Shown: positions 1 through 9,371, counted from the first letter of the stretch. The stretch: 64,000 bases of DNA from Geomicrobium sediminis (GCF_016908595.1 NZ_JAFBEC010000013.1:20002-84001), one strand, 5' to 3'. The notes: generated from the letters alone by a model not told the origin. Translations and numbers: made by a program.

Positions 1-212
1 TGTGGCTCCATCATCACACCAATATTTGCACCGACAAGGATCAATGCGACTTGGAATGGCCAACCATTAAATGAGTAACTCGTAACAAACAATCCATAAA
101 CAATTCCAGTGAAGATTGCACCGAGTAACCATCCTGCTGGTATGCCAATGGCTTGGAATGTTGCACCGACAACAAACGCAATCATTAGAAATGCAATTTT
201 ATTTAGCCACAT
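1..212 (-). CDS. AbrB-duplication family membrane protein, N-terminal fragment cut by the window edge
   Basis: An open frame runs from an ATG at 212 on the minus strand to the left edge, giving about 70 residues. It begins MWLNKIAFLMIAFVVGATFQ and contains a GIPAGWLLGA segment followed by a second hydrophobic stretch ending in VGANIGVMMEP. The GxPAGWLLGA pattern and the following LVGANIGV helix resemble the repeated membrane unit of the AbrB/PF05145 family, whose members are poorly characterised inner-membrane proteins. A good Shine-Dalgarno (AAAGGTG) lies about 10 bases upstream. The rest of the gene lies outside the window. The family assignment is by recall of motif and hydrophobicity only. 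Confidence 0.6.
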   Translation of the reverse strand, partial: MWLNKIAFLMIAFVVGATFQAIGIPAGWLLGAIFTGIVYGLFVTSYSFNGWPFQVALILVGANIGVMMEP

Positions 213-230
213 ACGATGCTCACACCTTTA

Positions 231-905
231 TCACTCATCCAAACACCACCGAATCGGTGATCTTCCTTGCTCTATTAAAAAAGCATTCGTTTTAGAAAAA
301 GGACGACTCCCAAAGAAACCACGATAAGCCGCAAGAGGACTTGGATGCGTACTCATTATCTTACAGTGTCGATCGTCAATCATCGTGGCTTTTTTTTGCG
401 CGTCTTTCCCCCACAAAAGGAACACGATCGGCTCTTCTTTCTCGTTAAGTAACGAAATGATCGAATCTGTAAAATGTTCCCAACCTTTTTGATGATGGGA
501 GTTTGCTTCCCCTTCTTCAACCGTTAATACCGTATTTAATAGCAGTACACCTTGACTTGCCCAAGCAGTTAAATCTCCATGGGCTGGAATGTTACATTGA
601 AGATCTTCTTTAAGTTCTTTATATATATTCCGTAGCGAAGGTGGAATCGCCACACTTTTTGAGACGGAAAAACTTAAACCTTGTGCTTGTCCGAACCCGT
701 GATACGGGTCTTGCCCGAGTAATACAACATTCGTTTGCTGATAAGAGGTCAATTGTAACGCTCGGAAAATATCTTCTCTCGGTGGAAAAATTGCTTTTTG
801 ACTATACGCTGTTTCTAAAAAAGCTTGCAACGAAGTAAAATATGACTTTTGGAATTCATCTTCTAGTAAATAATCCCAATCATTCCCAACTGTTACGTTT
901 TTCAT
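231..905 (-). CDS. ung: Uracil-DNA glycosylase
   Basis: 224-residue family 1 uracil-DNA glycosylase that removes uracil from DNA to start base-excision repair in the cytoplasm. The catalytic water-activating loop GQDPYHG is at residues 64-70 (Asp66), and the DNA-intercalation/His motif HPSPLAAYRGFFG is at about 187-199, with His187 as the second catalytic residue. Length is normal for the family (about 220-230). The gene starts 15 bases from a parS site (920-935). It lies 18 bases downstream of the hypothetical membrane-protein gene and 18 bases upstream of the AbrB-type gene, so it is probably part of a minus-strand operon. Confidence 0.96.
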   Translation of the reverse strand: MKNVTVGNDWDYLLEDEFQKSYFTSLQAFLETAYSQKAIFPPREDIFRALQLTSYQQTNVVLLGQDPYHGFGQAQGLSFSVSKSVAIPPSLRNIYKELKEDLQCNIPAHGDLTAWASQGVLLLNTVLTVEEGEANSHHQKGWEHFTDSIISLLNEKEEPIVFLLWGKDAQKKATMIDDRHCKIMSTHPSPLAAYRGFFGSRPFSKTNAFLIEQGRSPIRWCLDE

Positions 906-919
906 GATGTTCTCTCCTT

Positions 920-935
920 TGTTTCACGTGAAACG
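920..935. promoter_or_regulatory. parS: parS centromere site (ParB binding)
   Basis: The 16-mer TGTTTCACGTGAAACG differs from the Bacillus parS consensus TGTTTCACGTGAAACA only at the last base, and the inner 14 bases are a perfect palindrome. ParB (30178-31035) binds such sites and spreads from them, and ParA (31028-31789) uses the complex to move the origin. The site lies about 39 kb left of dnaA, and its last 12 bases form the 3' end of the 924-1742 reading frame. I found no second match of this quality in the window by eye. Confidence 0.9.
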
Positions 936-1742
936 ACCTATGTTTTTAGTTGCAAAAACAAAAACATTAACACACCATAGAGGCGTTTCTGTTCTCTCTG
1001 ACAGATCACGATGAAAATAAACGATATGATTTTCCATGTCACGAAACAACGTAGTATATTCATGTGGAAATCGACCTTGATAGTACTCAGCCACAACATC
1101 ACCGAATTGATCCTCAAAACGGAAGCTCCCCGTTAAGTCTGACTTAATTGGCAATACTAATTGACCGTCTTCATCTAATAAATTACCGCGAATGTTAAAC
1201 ATCCGTAAATCGTCTTGAACGTATGTACCGATATGGCTGTCTTTCTCATCTTTAATCGTTAGCGTCGACTTAATCCCCCAACCTGTCCGTTTAATCTTCA
1301 TACATTTTTGATCTAGATGATCATAAATTGTATACGTCCAAGGGATAAATGTAAGTAAGTCGTTTTTAAACAAAACCGTAAACGGCCACATAAACCAAGA
1401 AATCTTACTTACTTTCGCCTTTCCTACATATTGACCTTTCTTCGTAAACAACAATAATTCCTTTATGTATGACACATTTGATTGAATGACAAGGTGATCC
1501 AAATGAATAAGGTGTTTATCCGTCTTCGGAACTTCTAGATCTTTTACTTTATTGTACTTTACATGAGATACAGGAATCATAATGGCGATTGCTAAAGTAA
1601 GGAAATAAAAGAGAAGATACTCAAACCATTCTTCTGTCGTTATTGGCCAATCAACGATGAGAAAAGTGGTAATGCTCGTTAAAAGAACGAAAGTAAAGAT
1701 ATAAGAGATATGAATTCTCCTCTTATACATCGTCTTTAACAT
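924..1742 (-). CDS. Hypothetical membrane protein, possibly with a tubby/LURP-one-like C-terminal domain
   Basis: 272 residues. Two hydrophobic helices at about 12-30 and 41-57 are followed by a soluble region of about 200 residues rich in beta-type segments with alternating aromatic and charged residues (GYxV.. DDLRMFNIRG, GSFRFEDQFG, HIVYFHRD). That pattern recalls the tubby-C/LURP-one/scramblase-like beta barrel fold, but I cannot confirm it. The stop codon lies inside the parS palindrome, so the last codons are constrained by ParB binding. It is 14 bases downstream of rlmH and probably co-transcribed with it. No function can be assigned. Confidence 0.6.
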   Translation of the reverse strand: MLKTMYKRRIHISYIFTFVLLTSITTFLIVDWPITTEEWFEYLLFYFLTLAIAIMIPVSHVKYNKVKDLEVPKTDKHLIHLDHLVIQSNVSYIKELLLFTKKGQYVGKAKVSKISWFMWPFTVLFKNDLLTFIPWTYTIYDHLDQKCMKIKRTGWGIKSTLTIKDEKDSHIGTYVQDDLRMFNIRGNLLDEDGQLVLPIKSDLTGSFRFEDQFGDVVAEYYQGRFPHEYTTLFRDMENHIVYFHRDLSERTETPLWCVNVFVFATKNIGRFT

Positions 1743-1756
1743 CTGATTTTCACTCC

Positions 1757-2236
1757 TTATTTATGATACGGAGATCCTTTATTAATTTGCACAGCTCGAT
1801 AAATTTGCTCGGTTAACATGAGCCTCATAAGTTGATGGGGAAATGTTAACGCTGAAAACGACCATTTTAAATCTGCACGTTGCAATAGTTCCTGACTCAT
1901 ACCGAGTGAACCACCTATAATAAACGTAATTGCACTCGTTCCGTATGTAGGTAATGTTTCAAACCGTTCTGCAAGCTGTTCAGAACTTAACATCTTGCCT
2001 TGGCGCTCAAGTACGATGACATAGTCGCCTGCTTTAATTTTCTTTTCAATTCGTTGTCCTTCTTTTTGTTTGATTTGTTCCATCTCTTTTTCACTCAACC
2101 GCTCCGGTGCTTTTTCATCTGGTACCTCAATCACTTCAAATTTCACGTCGGTACGAAGACGCTTCGAAAACTCATCAATGCCCGATTGAATGTACTTTTC
2201 TTTAATTTTACCGACTGCAATGATGCTAATTTTCAT
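1757..2236 (-). CDS. rlmH: 23S rRNA pseudouridine-1915 N3-methyltransferase
   Basis: SPOUT-family methyltransferase (yydA in B. subtilis) that methylates pseudouridine 1915 of 23S rRNA on the assembled 70S ribosome using S-adenosylmethionine. The start chosen (ATG at 2236, MKISIIAVGKIKEKY) gives 159 residues, the standard family length, and has a strong AAAGGGGTGG ribosome-binding site. A longer frame would add 14 unconserved residues. The trefoil-knot cofactor loop FIIGGSLGMS and the C-terminal RAVQINKGSPYHK, where the last residues complete the active site, are both present. The upstream region carries a cluster of DnaA boxes (2238-2321). Confidence 0.96.
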   Translation of the reverse strand: MKISIIAVGKIKEKYIQSGIDEFSKRLRTDVKFEVIEVPDEKAPERLSEKEMEQIKQKEGQRIEKKIKAGDYVIVLERQGKMLSSEQLAERFETLPTYGTSAITFIIGGSLGMSQELLQRADLKWSFSALTFPHQLMRLMLTEQIYRAVQINKGSPYHK

Positions 2237-2237
2237 G

Positions 2238-2321
2238 TTATCCACCCCTTTATCCACAGAAGTTATCCACATATTCACAGCTTCATTTTGAGTAAATGCC
2301 TAGTTTTACTCGTTATCCACT
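2238..2321 (+). promoter_or_regulatory. DnaA-box cluster upstream of rlmH
   Basis: Four same-strand DnaA boxes lie within 84 bases: TTATCCACC at 2238-2246 (one mismatch), perfect TTATCCACA at 2250-2258 and 2263-2271, and TTATCCACT at 2313-2321 (one mismatch). Two perfect 9-mers 13 bases apart are far above chance. The cluster is in the rlmH 5' region, about 38 kb from dnaA. It may titrate DnaA or couple rlmH expression to DnaA activity. Confidence 0.8.
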
Positions 2322-2344
2322 GTTCATAACTCTTTATGCACAAA

Positions 2345-2378
2345 CGAGAAAGAGGGAAATCGGTTATGATTTCCCTCT
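2345..2378 (-). terminator. Probable terminator after htrC
   Basis: A 10-bp perfect stem (GAGGGAAATC at 2352-2361 with GATTTCCCTC at 2368-2377) lies just downstream of the htrC stop. On the minus strand it is followed by a moderately T-rich tail, so termination may be incomplete. Confidence 0.65.
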
Positions 2379-2389
2379 CAAATCAGACG

Positions 2390-3610
2390 TTACATCGTTT
2401 CCTGTTGTTCATCGAGCGTGACTGTCGTTTGCATCTGTTCACCATTTCGATAGAACGTCACTTCCATTTCATCACCAATGTCCACGTCGGTATACAGGTG
2501 ACGTCGCAGATCATGAGCCGCTTCAACATCTTCTCCATCCAGTGCTGTAATGACATCATATTGTTCCAACCCAGCATCTGCAGCAGGTGAATTCGGTATG
2601 ATTTCATGGATAAACACACCTGTTACAATCTCTGGTGGTAAATTCAGCGTTTCTTGCCAGTGATAACTTGGAATTTCTTCGAGAGAACCGATGATCACTC
2701 CCATTTCTGGGCGTCTCACTTCTCCATATTGCTCAATATCTTGAATAACAGGTAAAACGATTGTCGTTGGAATTGCAAATCCAATTCCTTCGCCTTGAGC
2801 AAGCTTCATGGAGTTAATCCCAATCACTTCACTTTGAATATTTAAGAGAGCCCCACCGCTATTACCAGGGTTAATGGCTGCATCTGTTTGCAACACTTCT
2901 GCATTCCAATCAATTTGACCATCACCAGTGAGGTCAACAGGTACACTTCTTTCAGTCGCACTAATAATTCCTAATGTAACTGTGCGTGCAAAGCGAGGTC
3001 CCAATGGGTTTCCAATTGCAATCGCTGGCTCCCCAGCTCTTAGATTGTCTGAATTACCAAAATCAGCAACCGTATCGACGTTCTCAGCATCAATTGTCAA
3101 AACTGCCAAGTCCGTCCAAATATCTGAGCCAACAAGTTCTGCAGGCACTCTTTGTCCCTCACTTAAACTTACTTCGAGTTCGTCTGAACCTTGGATAACG
3201 TGCTCGTTCGTGACAACAAATGCACGGTCTCCTTCAACCTTATAAATCACTCCTGAGCCAGTGCCCGCTTCAATGCCTTCTTCTTGTTGACCAGCTGCAC
3301 CGCCCCAAAAACTAGTATTTTGCAAATTAAATACGCCAACAACAGCATCACTAACTGCATCAACGACATGCGTTACGTCTGTCGTAACATCTAAATCGAT
3401 GGTCTCTGATTCCGATGCAAAAAATTGCTCATCTTCTTGTTGATTCGTTTCGGCTTCCTCTTCCGCAGCCGATCCATTAAGATTCATCATCTGACCGACA
3501 CTTATTATACCAAGTACGAGTACAGCCCCAATAATGACTCCAAGAAATATTGGTTTTCTTGATTTGCTTTTACGGCCTCTTGAAGAGTAATGATCGTCGT
3601 AGAAACCCAT
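2390..3610 (-). CDS. htrC: HtrA/DegP-type membrane-anchored serine protease
   Basis: S1C serine protease for extracytoplasmic quality control, the yycK/htrC member that follows walJ in Bacillus. The ATG at 3610 (MGFYDDHYSSRGRK) is chosen because AAAGGTGGAGC lies just upstream; it gives 406 residues. Order: short basic cytoplasmic tail, one membrane anchor at about 20-38, an acidic linker (48-75), the trypsin-like domain with catalytic triad His137 (TNEHV), Asp167 (TDLAV) and Ser251 (NPGNSGGAL), then one PDZ domain at about 300-395. It lies 220 bases downstream of walJ with no obvious terminator between them. Confidence 0.93.
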   Translation of the reverse strand: MGFYDDHYSSRGRKSKSRKPIFLGVIIGAVLVLGIISVGQMMNLNGSAAEEEAETNQQEDEQFFASESETIDLDVTTDVTHVVDAVSDAVVGVFNLQNTSFWGGAAGQQEEGIEAGTGSGVIYKVEGDRAFVVTNEHVIQGSDELEVSLSEGQRVPAELVGSDIWTDLAVLTIDAENVDTVADFGNSDNLRAGEPAIAIGNPLGPRFARTVTLGIISATERSVPVDLTGDGQIDWNAEVLQTDAAINPGNSGGALLNIQSEVIGINSMKLAQGEGIGFAIPTTIVLPVIQDIEQYGEVRRPEMGVIIGSLEEIPSYHWQETLNLPPEIVTGVFIHEIIPNSPAADAGLEQYDVITALDGEDVEAAHDLRRHLYTDVDIGDEMEVTFYRNGEQMQTTVTLDEQQETM

Positions 3611-3831
3611 TGTTGCTCCACCTTTCTTTCTGTGTTGACGATGAACAGAATGTTGTGAGTACCTGCCCCCCAGGATTGTCCACAACATAGTTAGGAGAAA
3701 GCGACATGTCGTTGCATAGATTTACCATTAGTTTACGAATAAAATCTCTTTTCGTCCAGTTTTTAGTCCAACGTCGTTGCTACAATGTTAAACTACCCAC
3801 ATTTCCCATATTTCAACCATTATTGAGCCAT

Positions 3832-4629
3832 TTATACAATCTGTAGTGATGTAGGATGATAAGGATCGGTATCATGAAGAAGCACACCGCCGGTTCCACA
3901 CGTAACTCCTTCTTCAAGAAGCACTTGCTCTGCTGTCATTTTAGCAAGCTCTTTCATGTTATTATCTAAGCTCAAATGAGCAAGATAAATATGCCTTGTT
4001 TTATCTGTAATAATGTCCGCTAATGCAAGTGCAGCATCCTCGTTTGAAACGTGTCCCATATCCCCTAAAATCCTCCGCTTAACGTTCCAAGGATACCGAC
4101 CCATACGTAACATATTAATGTCGTGATTCGATTCAAATACGAGCGCATTCGCTTCTTTTAGTGTTCCTTTAATTCGATCACTTACATAGCCCATATCGGT
4201 TGCCAACGCAAGCTTTCGATTATTCTCGTGAAAAACGAAGAACATCGGATCAGCTGCATCATGAGAAACTCCAAAAGTTTCAACTGTTAGATCTTGAAAC
4301 GACAAATTCGAACCCGTTTCGAGGTGAAAACGCTGATCGGTTTGAACCGGTCCAATTGACGTCTCCATCGCTTTCCACGTCTTCTCATTTGCATAGATTG
4401 GTATATTGTATTTACGAGCAACAATGCCAACCCCTTTAATATGATCACTATGTTCGTGACTGACGAGGATGGCATCGACCTCTGATAATGATCGCCCGAT
4501 CGTTTGGAACAACTCTTCCATCTTTTTGCCGCTTAATCCTGCATCGATTAGCAACTTGGTTCGTTCTGATTCAACGTACATTGCATTCCCAGTGCTACCA
4601 CTGGCCAGAACACTAAATCTCATGTTCAA
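3832..4629 (-). CDS. walJ: Metallo-beta-lactamase-fold protein WalJ (YycJ)
   Basis: 265-residue metallo-hydrolase encoded at the end of the wal operon. The metal-binding HxHxDH motif is SHEHSDH (His58, His60, Asp62, His63), preceded by VLASGSTGN and DAGLSGK, which are typical of the YycJ family. It is regarded as a DNA-processing 5'-3' exonuclease-like enzyme that helps coordinate replication and cell-wall homeostasis; this is known of the family, not shown here. It starts 9 bases after walI, so it is co-translated with the operon. ATG at 4623 is an alternative start. Confidence 0.93.
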   Translation of the reverse strand: MNMRFSVLASGSTGNAMYVESERTKLLIDAGLSGKKMEELFQTIGRSLSEVDAILVSHEHSDHIKGVGIVARKYNIPIYANEKTWKAMETSIGPVQTDQRFHLETGSNLSFQDLTVETFGVSHDAADPMFFVFHENNRKLALATDMGYVSDRIKGTLKEANALVFESNHDINMLRMGRYPWNVKRRILGDMGHVSNEDAALALADIITDKTRHIYLAHLSLDNNMKELAKMTAEQVLLEEGVTCGTGGVLLHDTDPYHPTSLQIV

Positions 4630-4638
4630 TCATCCTTT

Positions 4639-5499
4639 TTAAGATTCATTGCTAAGTGCGTAAACGTTCCCACGATCCGCATTAACAATATAAGCCGGCG
4701 TTTCCCAATATGGAGGCATTTCTTCTTCATCGCTAAACGATTGGTTACTTGCATGAATGCGATAGGCCGGAATGTACCTCGCGTACTCGCCGTCAGTAAT
4801 ATGACTGTGATACGCTAATTCAATACGATGGATGGTTGCGTTCCTTGTAATGACTTGTGCTTCTCGCAAAGCAAGAATCGCGTCTTCTGGTGACATAACT
4901 TCAATGTCTTCCTCATGTGGCTTGATTTCAATAAACTGTTGCTCAATAATCGTAATTTCCCCGTCATTTACCGTTACTACGAGGTGAGCATCGCCACCAC
5001 TTCCATACAACGTAAGTCCTTCGTAATTCTTGAAGTAGTGAAACTCCATTTGATCACTATCACTACTCACAACTTCTCCACCAAAAACATATTCAGTTCC
5101 TTCATAAATGTTCTGGTCAATAAATTCACGGATGCTAGACAAAGGGCTTCCTGCGTCTAAACTGTAAGGAGAACTTAGCAATAAAATTAACTCTTGTTGA
5201 TCTTCAGCGACTTGATCCACAGATTGAAAATAATCGTTACTGTTGTAGAAACTACTTACTTCTTCAAAAGGAATCACTTCAGTTTCTATGTTCAGACGAG
5301 GAAGATCACGATATTCTGGTAGTTGCGTATCAACGATAATGTTCTCAGCTTCAACAATATCCTCAAAGCTTTGCTCAAGGCTACCTTGTTCGCTTGCATA
5401 GCTTTCAAAGGATTGTTTAGCAATTAGCTGGTACGTTAAAAACGCGTTTAACAGAAAGAAGGTAACGATAAAGATCGTCTTCGTTCTACTCCAATCCAT
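4639..5499 (-). CDS. walI: WalK regulatory membrane protein WalI (YycI)
   Basis: 286 residues with one N-terminal membrane helix (about 7-26) and a large extracytoplasmic domain. Together with WalH it forms a membrane complex with WalK that restrains kinase activity. The identity rests on the size, topology, the N-terminus MDWSRTKTIFIVTFFLLNAFL and its fixed place between walH and walJ. Its first 14 bases overlap walH. The external domain is very acidic, which fits secretion into an alkaline or saline medium. Confidence 0.92.
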   Translation of the reverse strand: MDWSRTKTIFIVTFFLLNAFLTYQLIAKQSFESYASEQGSLEQSFEDIVEAENIIVDTQLPEYRDLPRLNIETEVIPFEEVSSFYNSNDYFQSVDQVAEDQQELILLLSSPYSLDAGSPLSSIREFIDQNIYEGTEYVFGGEVVSSDSDQMEFHYFKNYEGLTLYGSGGDAHLVVTVNDGEITIIEQQFIEIKPHEEDIEVMSPEDAILALREAQVITRNATIHRIELAYHSHITDGEYARYIPAYRIHASNQSFSDEEEMPPYWETPAYIVNADRGNVYALSNES

Positions 5500-6820
5500 T
5501 GTAATCCCCCTCTGACTGAAAGAGCTCTACACGATGCCATGCACCAGTCGTTGTCTGCACGTACCATGCGGGTGTAAATGTAATGAGCTCTGTAACTTCT
5601 TGCTCATGGCTCATGTCGTACCCTATACGAACATCAACGATCTCATCGACATCGTAGTCCTCTGTAACTGCATCCCATACGACTTCACCTTCCGGAAGTG
5701 TTTCAGAAGCACTAAATTCCACATCGGTTCCAAGCGTATAAAGAGGTCTCGTATAGTTCGAGATCACTTGCTGGTGACTTCTCGTCACTTCAATCACTCC
5801 ATGGTTGCCCGAACCGAGTACAGGAACACCGTTCTCAACAAGATGGAAACGAACCGCCTCATCTAAACTAGGGTTATTCGTCGTGAAACGATACAGTTGG
5901 TACTTATCTGTAAAACCACCGTGGGAATTGACGTAATTAAAAGCCTGTAACGTCACGTGTTCAGGGTTCTCCCGCACGGAAGCTGGAGAAGTGGCATTAA
6001 TATACTCCATAAATAAATTATTTGTCACACTCATCTGTTCAGAGCTGGCAATGTAATTCTCACGATCGACCTGAATCGTCTCATCTTCAAAAAGCAATTC
6101 TTCAAACGCACTTGCAGAAATATAATTACTACCATCAATTTCATAGCTGCGACGCATAAAGTCTACTTGCTCTACTGGCAAATAAATTGGCTTTTCTAAT
6201 CGACTGCCGTGTGGAGCGACCATTTCGCTATATACCGAAAATGTATCCTCATGATGATTGCTTAGTAAGTAATCATTAATAAACACATTCATATTAAGAT
6301 CAACATAAGCTTCCAAGTACAATTGAGGTTGGAACGATACGAACCTGGCAACAACTTCATCTCCACTAGCAAAAAGAAGAATCCGATCAAATTCTGTTGA
6401 AAGATCGACAAGGTCCAGCTCTTCTTCTCGGCCAACAAACGACTGCAACAACTCTGCTGGAATACCAGCAGGATAAATCAATTCAATGTAATCTTGGCCA
6501 GGATAGACATCTTCTTGATCATACACTTCATCAACAAGCACGAAATTCCATAAATCTAAGTTGTACAGATCATCAACGACTTCTTCCGTTAAATCATCTG
6601 CATTTCCGTACGTCATACGCTTCTCATCACCAACGCTATACATGAGGTTGGAAGGGAGTACAACGTCTTCAAGTTGAATGGTGTCACCGATACTTTCCGT
6701 CGTGCTACTTGCTTCATCCAACTCTTCTAAATTCGGTTGGTATGTCCACAATTGCCACGTAAGTATAAGGCTTGTTGCAATCAACACGATTAGAACCAAC
6801 GATTTAATTCGCTCTGTCAC
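5486..6820 (-). CDS. walH: WalK regulatory membrane protein WalH (YycH)
   Basis: 444 residues from the GTG at 6820, which overlaps the walK stop as GTGA. The GTG three codons earlier is less well spaced from the AGTAGGTGG ribosome-binding site. One N-terminal helix (about 6-24, ending in TWQLWTYQPNLEEL) is followed by a long acidic extracytoplasmic domain. YycH proteins sense the cell-envelope state and modulate WalK with WalI. The GTGA overlap on one side and the 14-base overlap with walI on the other indicate tight translational coupling across walK-walH-walI. Confidence 0.93.
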   Translation of the reverse strand: MTERIKSLVLIVLIATSLILTWQLWTYQPNLEELDEASSTTESIGDTIQLEDVVLPSNLMYSVGDEKRMTYGNADDLTEEVVDDLYNLDLWNFVLVDEVYDQEDVYPGQDYIELIYPAGIPAELLQSFVGREEELDLVDLSTEFDRILLFASGDEVVARFVSFQPQLYLEAYVDLNMNVFINDYLLSNHHEDTFSVYSEMVAPHGSRLEKPIYLPVEQVDFMRRSYEIDGSNYISASAFEELLFEDETIQVDRENYIASSEQMSVTNNLFMEYINATSPASVRENPEHVTLQAFNYVNSHGGFTDKYQLYRFTTNNPSLDEAVRFHLVENGVPVLGSGNHGVIEVTRSHQQVISNYTRPLYTLGTDVEFSASETLPEGEVVWDAVTEDYDVDEIVDVRIGYDMSHEQEVTELITFTPAWYVQTTTGAWHRVELFQSEGDYNGLE

Positions 6821-8658
6821 TCTTCCCACCTACTTTCCTCATAGATACTCGTATAAGGAAGTTGGATGGTAATCATTGTACCTTGACGTAATTCGCTCGA
6901 TACGCCGATTGTACCTCCGTGAGCTTCTACCATTTCCTTTGCAATTGCTAAGCCCAGTCCTGTTCCACCAAGGTTTCTTGCACGAGCTTTATCGACTCGA
7001 TAAAAACGTTGAAAAATCTTATGTTGATTTTCTCGAGGAATTCCCATTCCTTCATCTTTTACGAAGATCGTCGCGCCGTCTTCATGTAAATCGGTCCCGA
7101 CAGTAATGGTTCCACCGTCTGGTGAGTATTTAATAGCATTAGAAATAATGTTGTCGATCACTTGAGTCATTTTGTCGCGATCGATTTCAATTCGCACTGG
7201 GTATGTTGGCAACTTGCGTACGAACTCAATATTCTTGTCTTTTACCATCATTTCAAAGCGATCGAGAACTTCATGCAACCATGCAATTAAGTTGTAATGG
7301 TGTTTATTTAATCTCACATCGTCACGATCCATCTTAGAAAGCTGAAGAAGGTCATTAACGAGACGAATCATTCGCTCGGTTTCCGTTTGAGCGACACCTA
7401 AAAACCTAGGTGCCAACTCTTGATCATGTAGCGCACCGTCTTCGAGTGCCTCCATGTAGCTCTTTAATGTGGTTAGTGGTGTACGCAGTTCATGAGATAC
7501 GTTCGCAACGAATTCACGTCGCTCTTGTGCGATTTTCTCTTGTTCAGTTACATCATGAAGAACGGTAATCAACCCAGTAATCGGTCCATCCTCATGACGA
7601 ATGACCGAAAAGTTCGCTTCAAGCAAGTAACTTCCATCTCCATCACTGAAATCTAAAATCATTGACTCAGAGTAGTCATAGAGTTTACTTGGTGTTAAAT
7701 GCTCAGATAACTTCAAGATCTCTGGAAGTGATTGACCCATTGCTTCCTCGCTCGACATGCTTAATAAAATCTCTGCTTGTCGATTAAGCAAGATAATCCT
7801 TCCAAGTTCATCCGTCGCAATAACGCCATCTGTCATATGAGACAACACCGAACTAAGCTTTCTTCGTTCGCCTTCGGTCGTTGCGTTGGCCTCTTTTAAA
7901 CTGAGTGTCAATGTATTAAATGAAGTGGCTAATTTACCGATTTCGTCACTTCCATACACACGCACTTGTCGGCTAAAGTCACCTTCACTCATACGACTTG
8001 CTTGTTTTTGCATATCAAGTACTGGTCTTGTAATCGTTCGTGAAAGCAAAATACCAATAATTGCAGTAATGATAAGTGCAATGACTGCACTCCACGTAAA
8101 AATACTACTAATTTCAGTTACTTCTTCATACGTACCCTCTAGCGATGCACGAATATGAGCAATGCCGATGATCTCATCATTGTTGCCTTCTATCTTCTCA
8201 ATGATGACCCTCGTTCGGTCGCCGGTATCAGGGTTTTGGAACGTTTCTGGAGCTTGCTCATATCCTGCCATCGCTCGGTAAATCTGAATGTTGTTGTTCA
8301 AACGCCCAACAAGGTCAGAATCATGAGAAGTAATAATCGTGTAGTTATTGTCCACAACTTCAACGAACTCATTAATATCGCTAAACAATAAGTTGACTTG
8401 ATCGTTCATTTCTTGACGGATTTGCAGCTGCACATCCCCATCCTCATCAGAGCGTGGTTCTGTTAGAATCTCAGCTGCATTGTTTGCAAGCAAACTTGCA
8501 CGATCTTCAAGATAATCATTGTAATTCTGTATCGTTTGACTCTCTAAAGTCGTCATGAAAGTCGCGCCAATAATTTGTGTTGCAATGAGAAGAAGCAACA
8601 CATAAATCGCAATCAGCTTGAATTGAAACGACTTAAAAAAGTTCCGGAACTTCTCCAT
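6817..8658 (-). CDS. walK: Essential cell-wall sensor histidine kinase WalK
   Basis: 613-residue sensor kinase of the WalRK system controlling peptidoglycan hydrolases and wall metabolism. Order: cytoplasmic tail, membrane helix 1 (about 15-35), extracytoplasmic Cache-like domain (36-185), helix 2 (about 186-206), HAMP (207-260), PAS (about 265-370), the dimerisation/phosphoacceptor helix with VANVSHELRTPL (phospho-His389), and the HATPase domain with N, G1 (DEGMGIP) and G2 (GGTGLGLAIAKE) boxes near the C-terminus. Domain order and length match B. subtilis WalK (611). It follows walR by 8 bases. Confidence 0.97.
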   Translation of the reverse strand: MEKFRNFFKSFQFKLIAIYVLLLLIATQIIGATFMTTLESQTIQNYNDYLEDRASLLANNAAEILTEPRSDEDGDVQLQIRQEMNDQVNLLFSDINEFVEVVDNNYTIITSHDSDLVGRLNNNIQIYRAMAGYEQAPETFQNPDTGDRTRVIIEKIEGNNDEIIGIAHIRASLEGTYEEVTEISSIFTWSAVIALIITAIIGILLSRTITRPVLDMQKQASRMSEGDFSRQVRVYGSDEIGKLATSFNTLTLSLKEANATTEGERRKLSSVLSHMTDGVIATDELGRIILLNRQAEILLSMSSEEAMGQSLPEILKLSEHLTPSKLYDYSESMILDFSDGDGSYLLEANFSVIRHEDGPITGLITVLHDVTEQEKIAQERREFVANVSHELRTPLTTLKSYMEALEDGALHDQELAPRFLGVAQTETERMIRLVNDLLQLSKMDRDDVRLNKHHYNLIAWLHEVLDRFEMMVKDKNIEFVRKLPTYPVRIEIDRDKMTQVIDNIISNAIKYSPDGGTITVGTDLHEDGATIFVKDEGMGIPRENQHKIFQRFYRVDKARARNLGGTGLGLAIAKEMVEAHGGTIGVSSELRQGTMITIQLPYTSIYEESRWEE

Positions 8659-8666
8659 CCACTACA

Positions 8667-9371
8667 CTACTCCTGTTCAGGGTGACTCAAATAGTAACCG
8701 ACTCCCCTTCTCGTAATTATCCAAAGTGGATAGCTAGGGTTGTCTTCAACTTTCTCTCTTAATCTTCGAACGGTAACGTCAACCGTACGAACATCTCCAA
8801 AATAGTCATATCCCCATACTGACTGGAGCAGATGCTCACGAGTCATTACTTGTCCGAGATGACGAGCGAGGTAATGAATTAATTCAAACTCTCGGTGCGT
8901 AAGTTCTATTGGCTCTCCTCGTTTACGTACGAGGTACGCTTCAGGATCAATCGTTAGACCACCGATTTCCATTTCGCCACTCTTTTGCTTATCGTTTTGA
9001 GGAACCGCTTGGAGGCGACGAATGTTCGCCTTCACGCGCGCCAGAAGCTCACGTGTACTAAATGGCTTCGTTACATAATCATCGGCACCTAGTTCAAGCC
9101 CGAGTACTTTGTCGATCTCTGAATCTTTAGCAGTAAGCATAATGATTGGCATGTCGTAATCTTTACGAACTTCCCGACAAACTTCCATCCCATCACGGTT
9201 TGGAAGCATAATATCTAATAAAATCAATTCTGGTTGAAAATCATGTACTTTTTGTAGGGCTTCGTCACCGTCGTAAGCCACTTCAACTTCAAATCCTTCT
9301 TTTTTCAAAGAGAACTCTAATATATCCGCAATTGGCTTTTCATCATCAACAACGAGTATTTTTTCGTTCAT
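8667..9371 (-). CDS. walR: Essential response regulator WalR
   Basis: OmpR-family response regulator partnered with WalK. The ATG at 9371 ([15 protein letters not shown]) is chosen over an upstream ATG because GAGGCGATC lies just before it; it gives 234 residues, the family norm. The receiver domain (1-120) has acidic pocket Asp9/Asp10, phospho-acceptor Asp53 (LLDIMLP) and Lys in VTKPF. The winged-helix DNA-binding domain is at about 130-230 ([28 protein letters not shown]). It is the first gene of the wal operon. The tRNA terminator at 9473-9502 lies upstream, so walR must have its own promoter between 9372 and 9472; a TACAAT at about 9448-9453 is a possible -10. Confidence 0.97.
   Translation of the reverse strand: MNEKILVVDDEKPIADILEFSLKKEGFEVEVAYDGDEALQKVHDFQPELILLDIMLPNRDGMEVCREVRKDYDMPIIMLTAKDSEIDKVLGLELGADDYVTKPFSTRELLARVKANIRRLQAVPQNDKQKSGEMEIGGLTIDPEAYLVRKRGEPIELTHREFELIHYLARHLGQVMTREHLLQSVWGYDYFGDVRTVDVTVRRLREKVEDNPSYPLWIITRRGVGYYLSHPEQE

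Noticed and set aside
3673..3681. Single DnaA box-like TTGTCCACA in the htrC leader
   Set aside because: One isolated box with a mismatch; no cluster.
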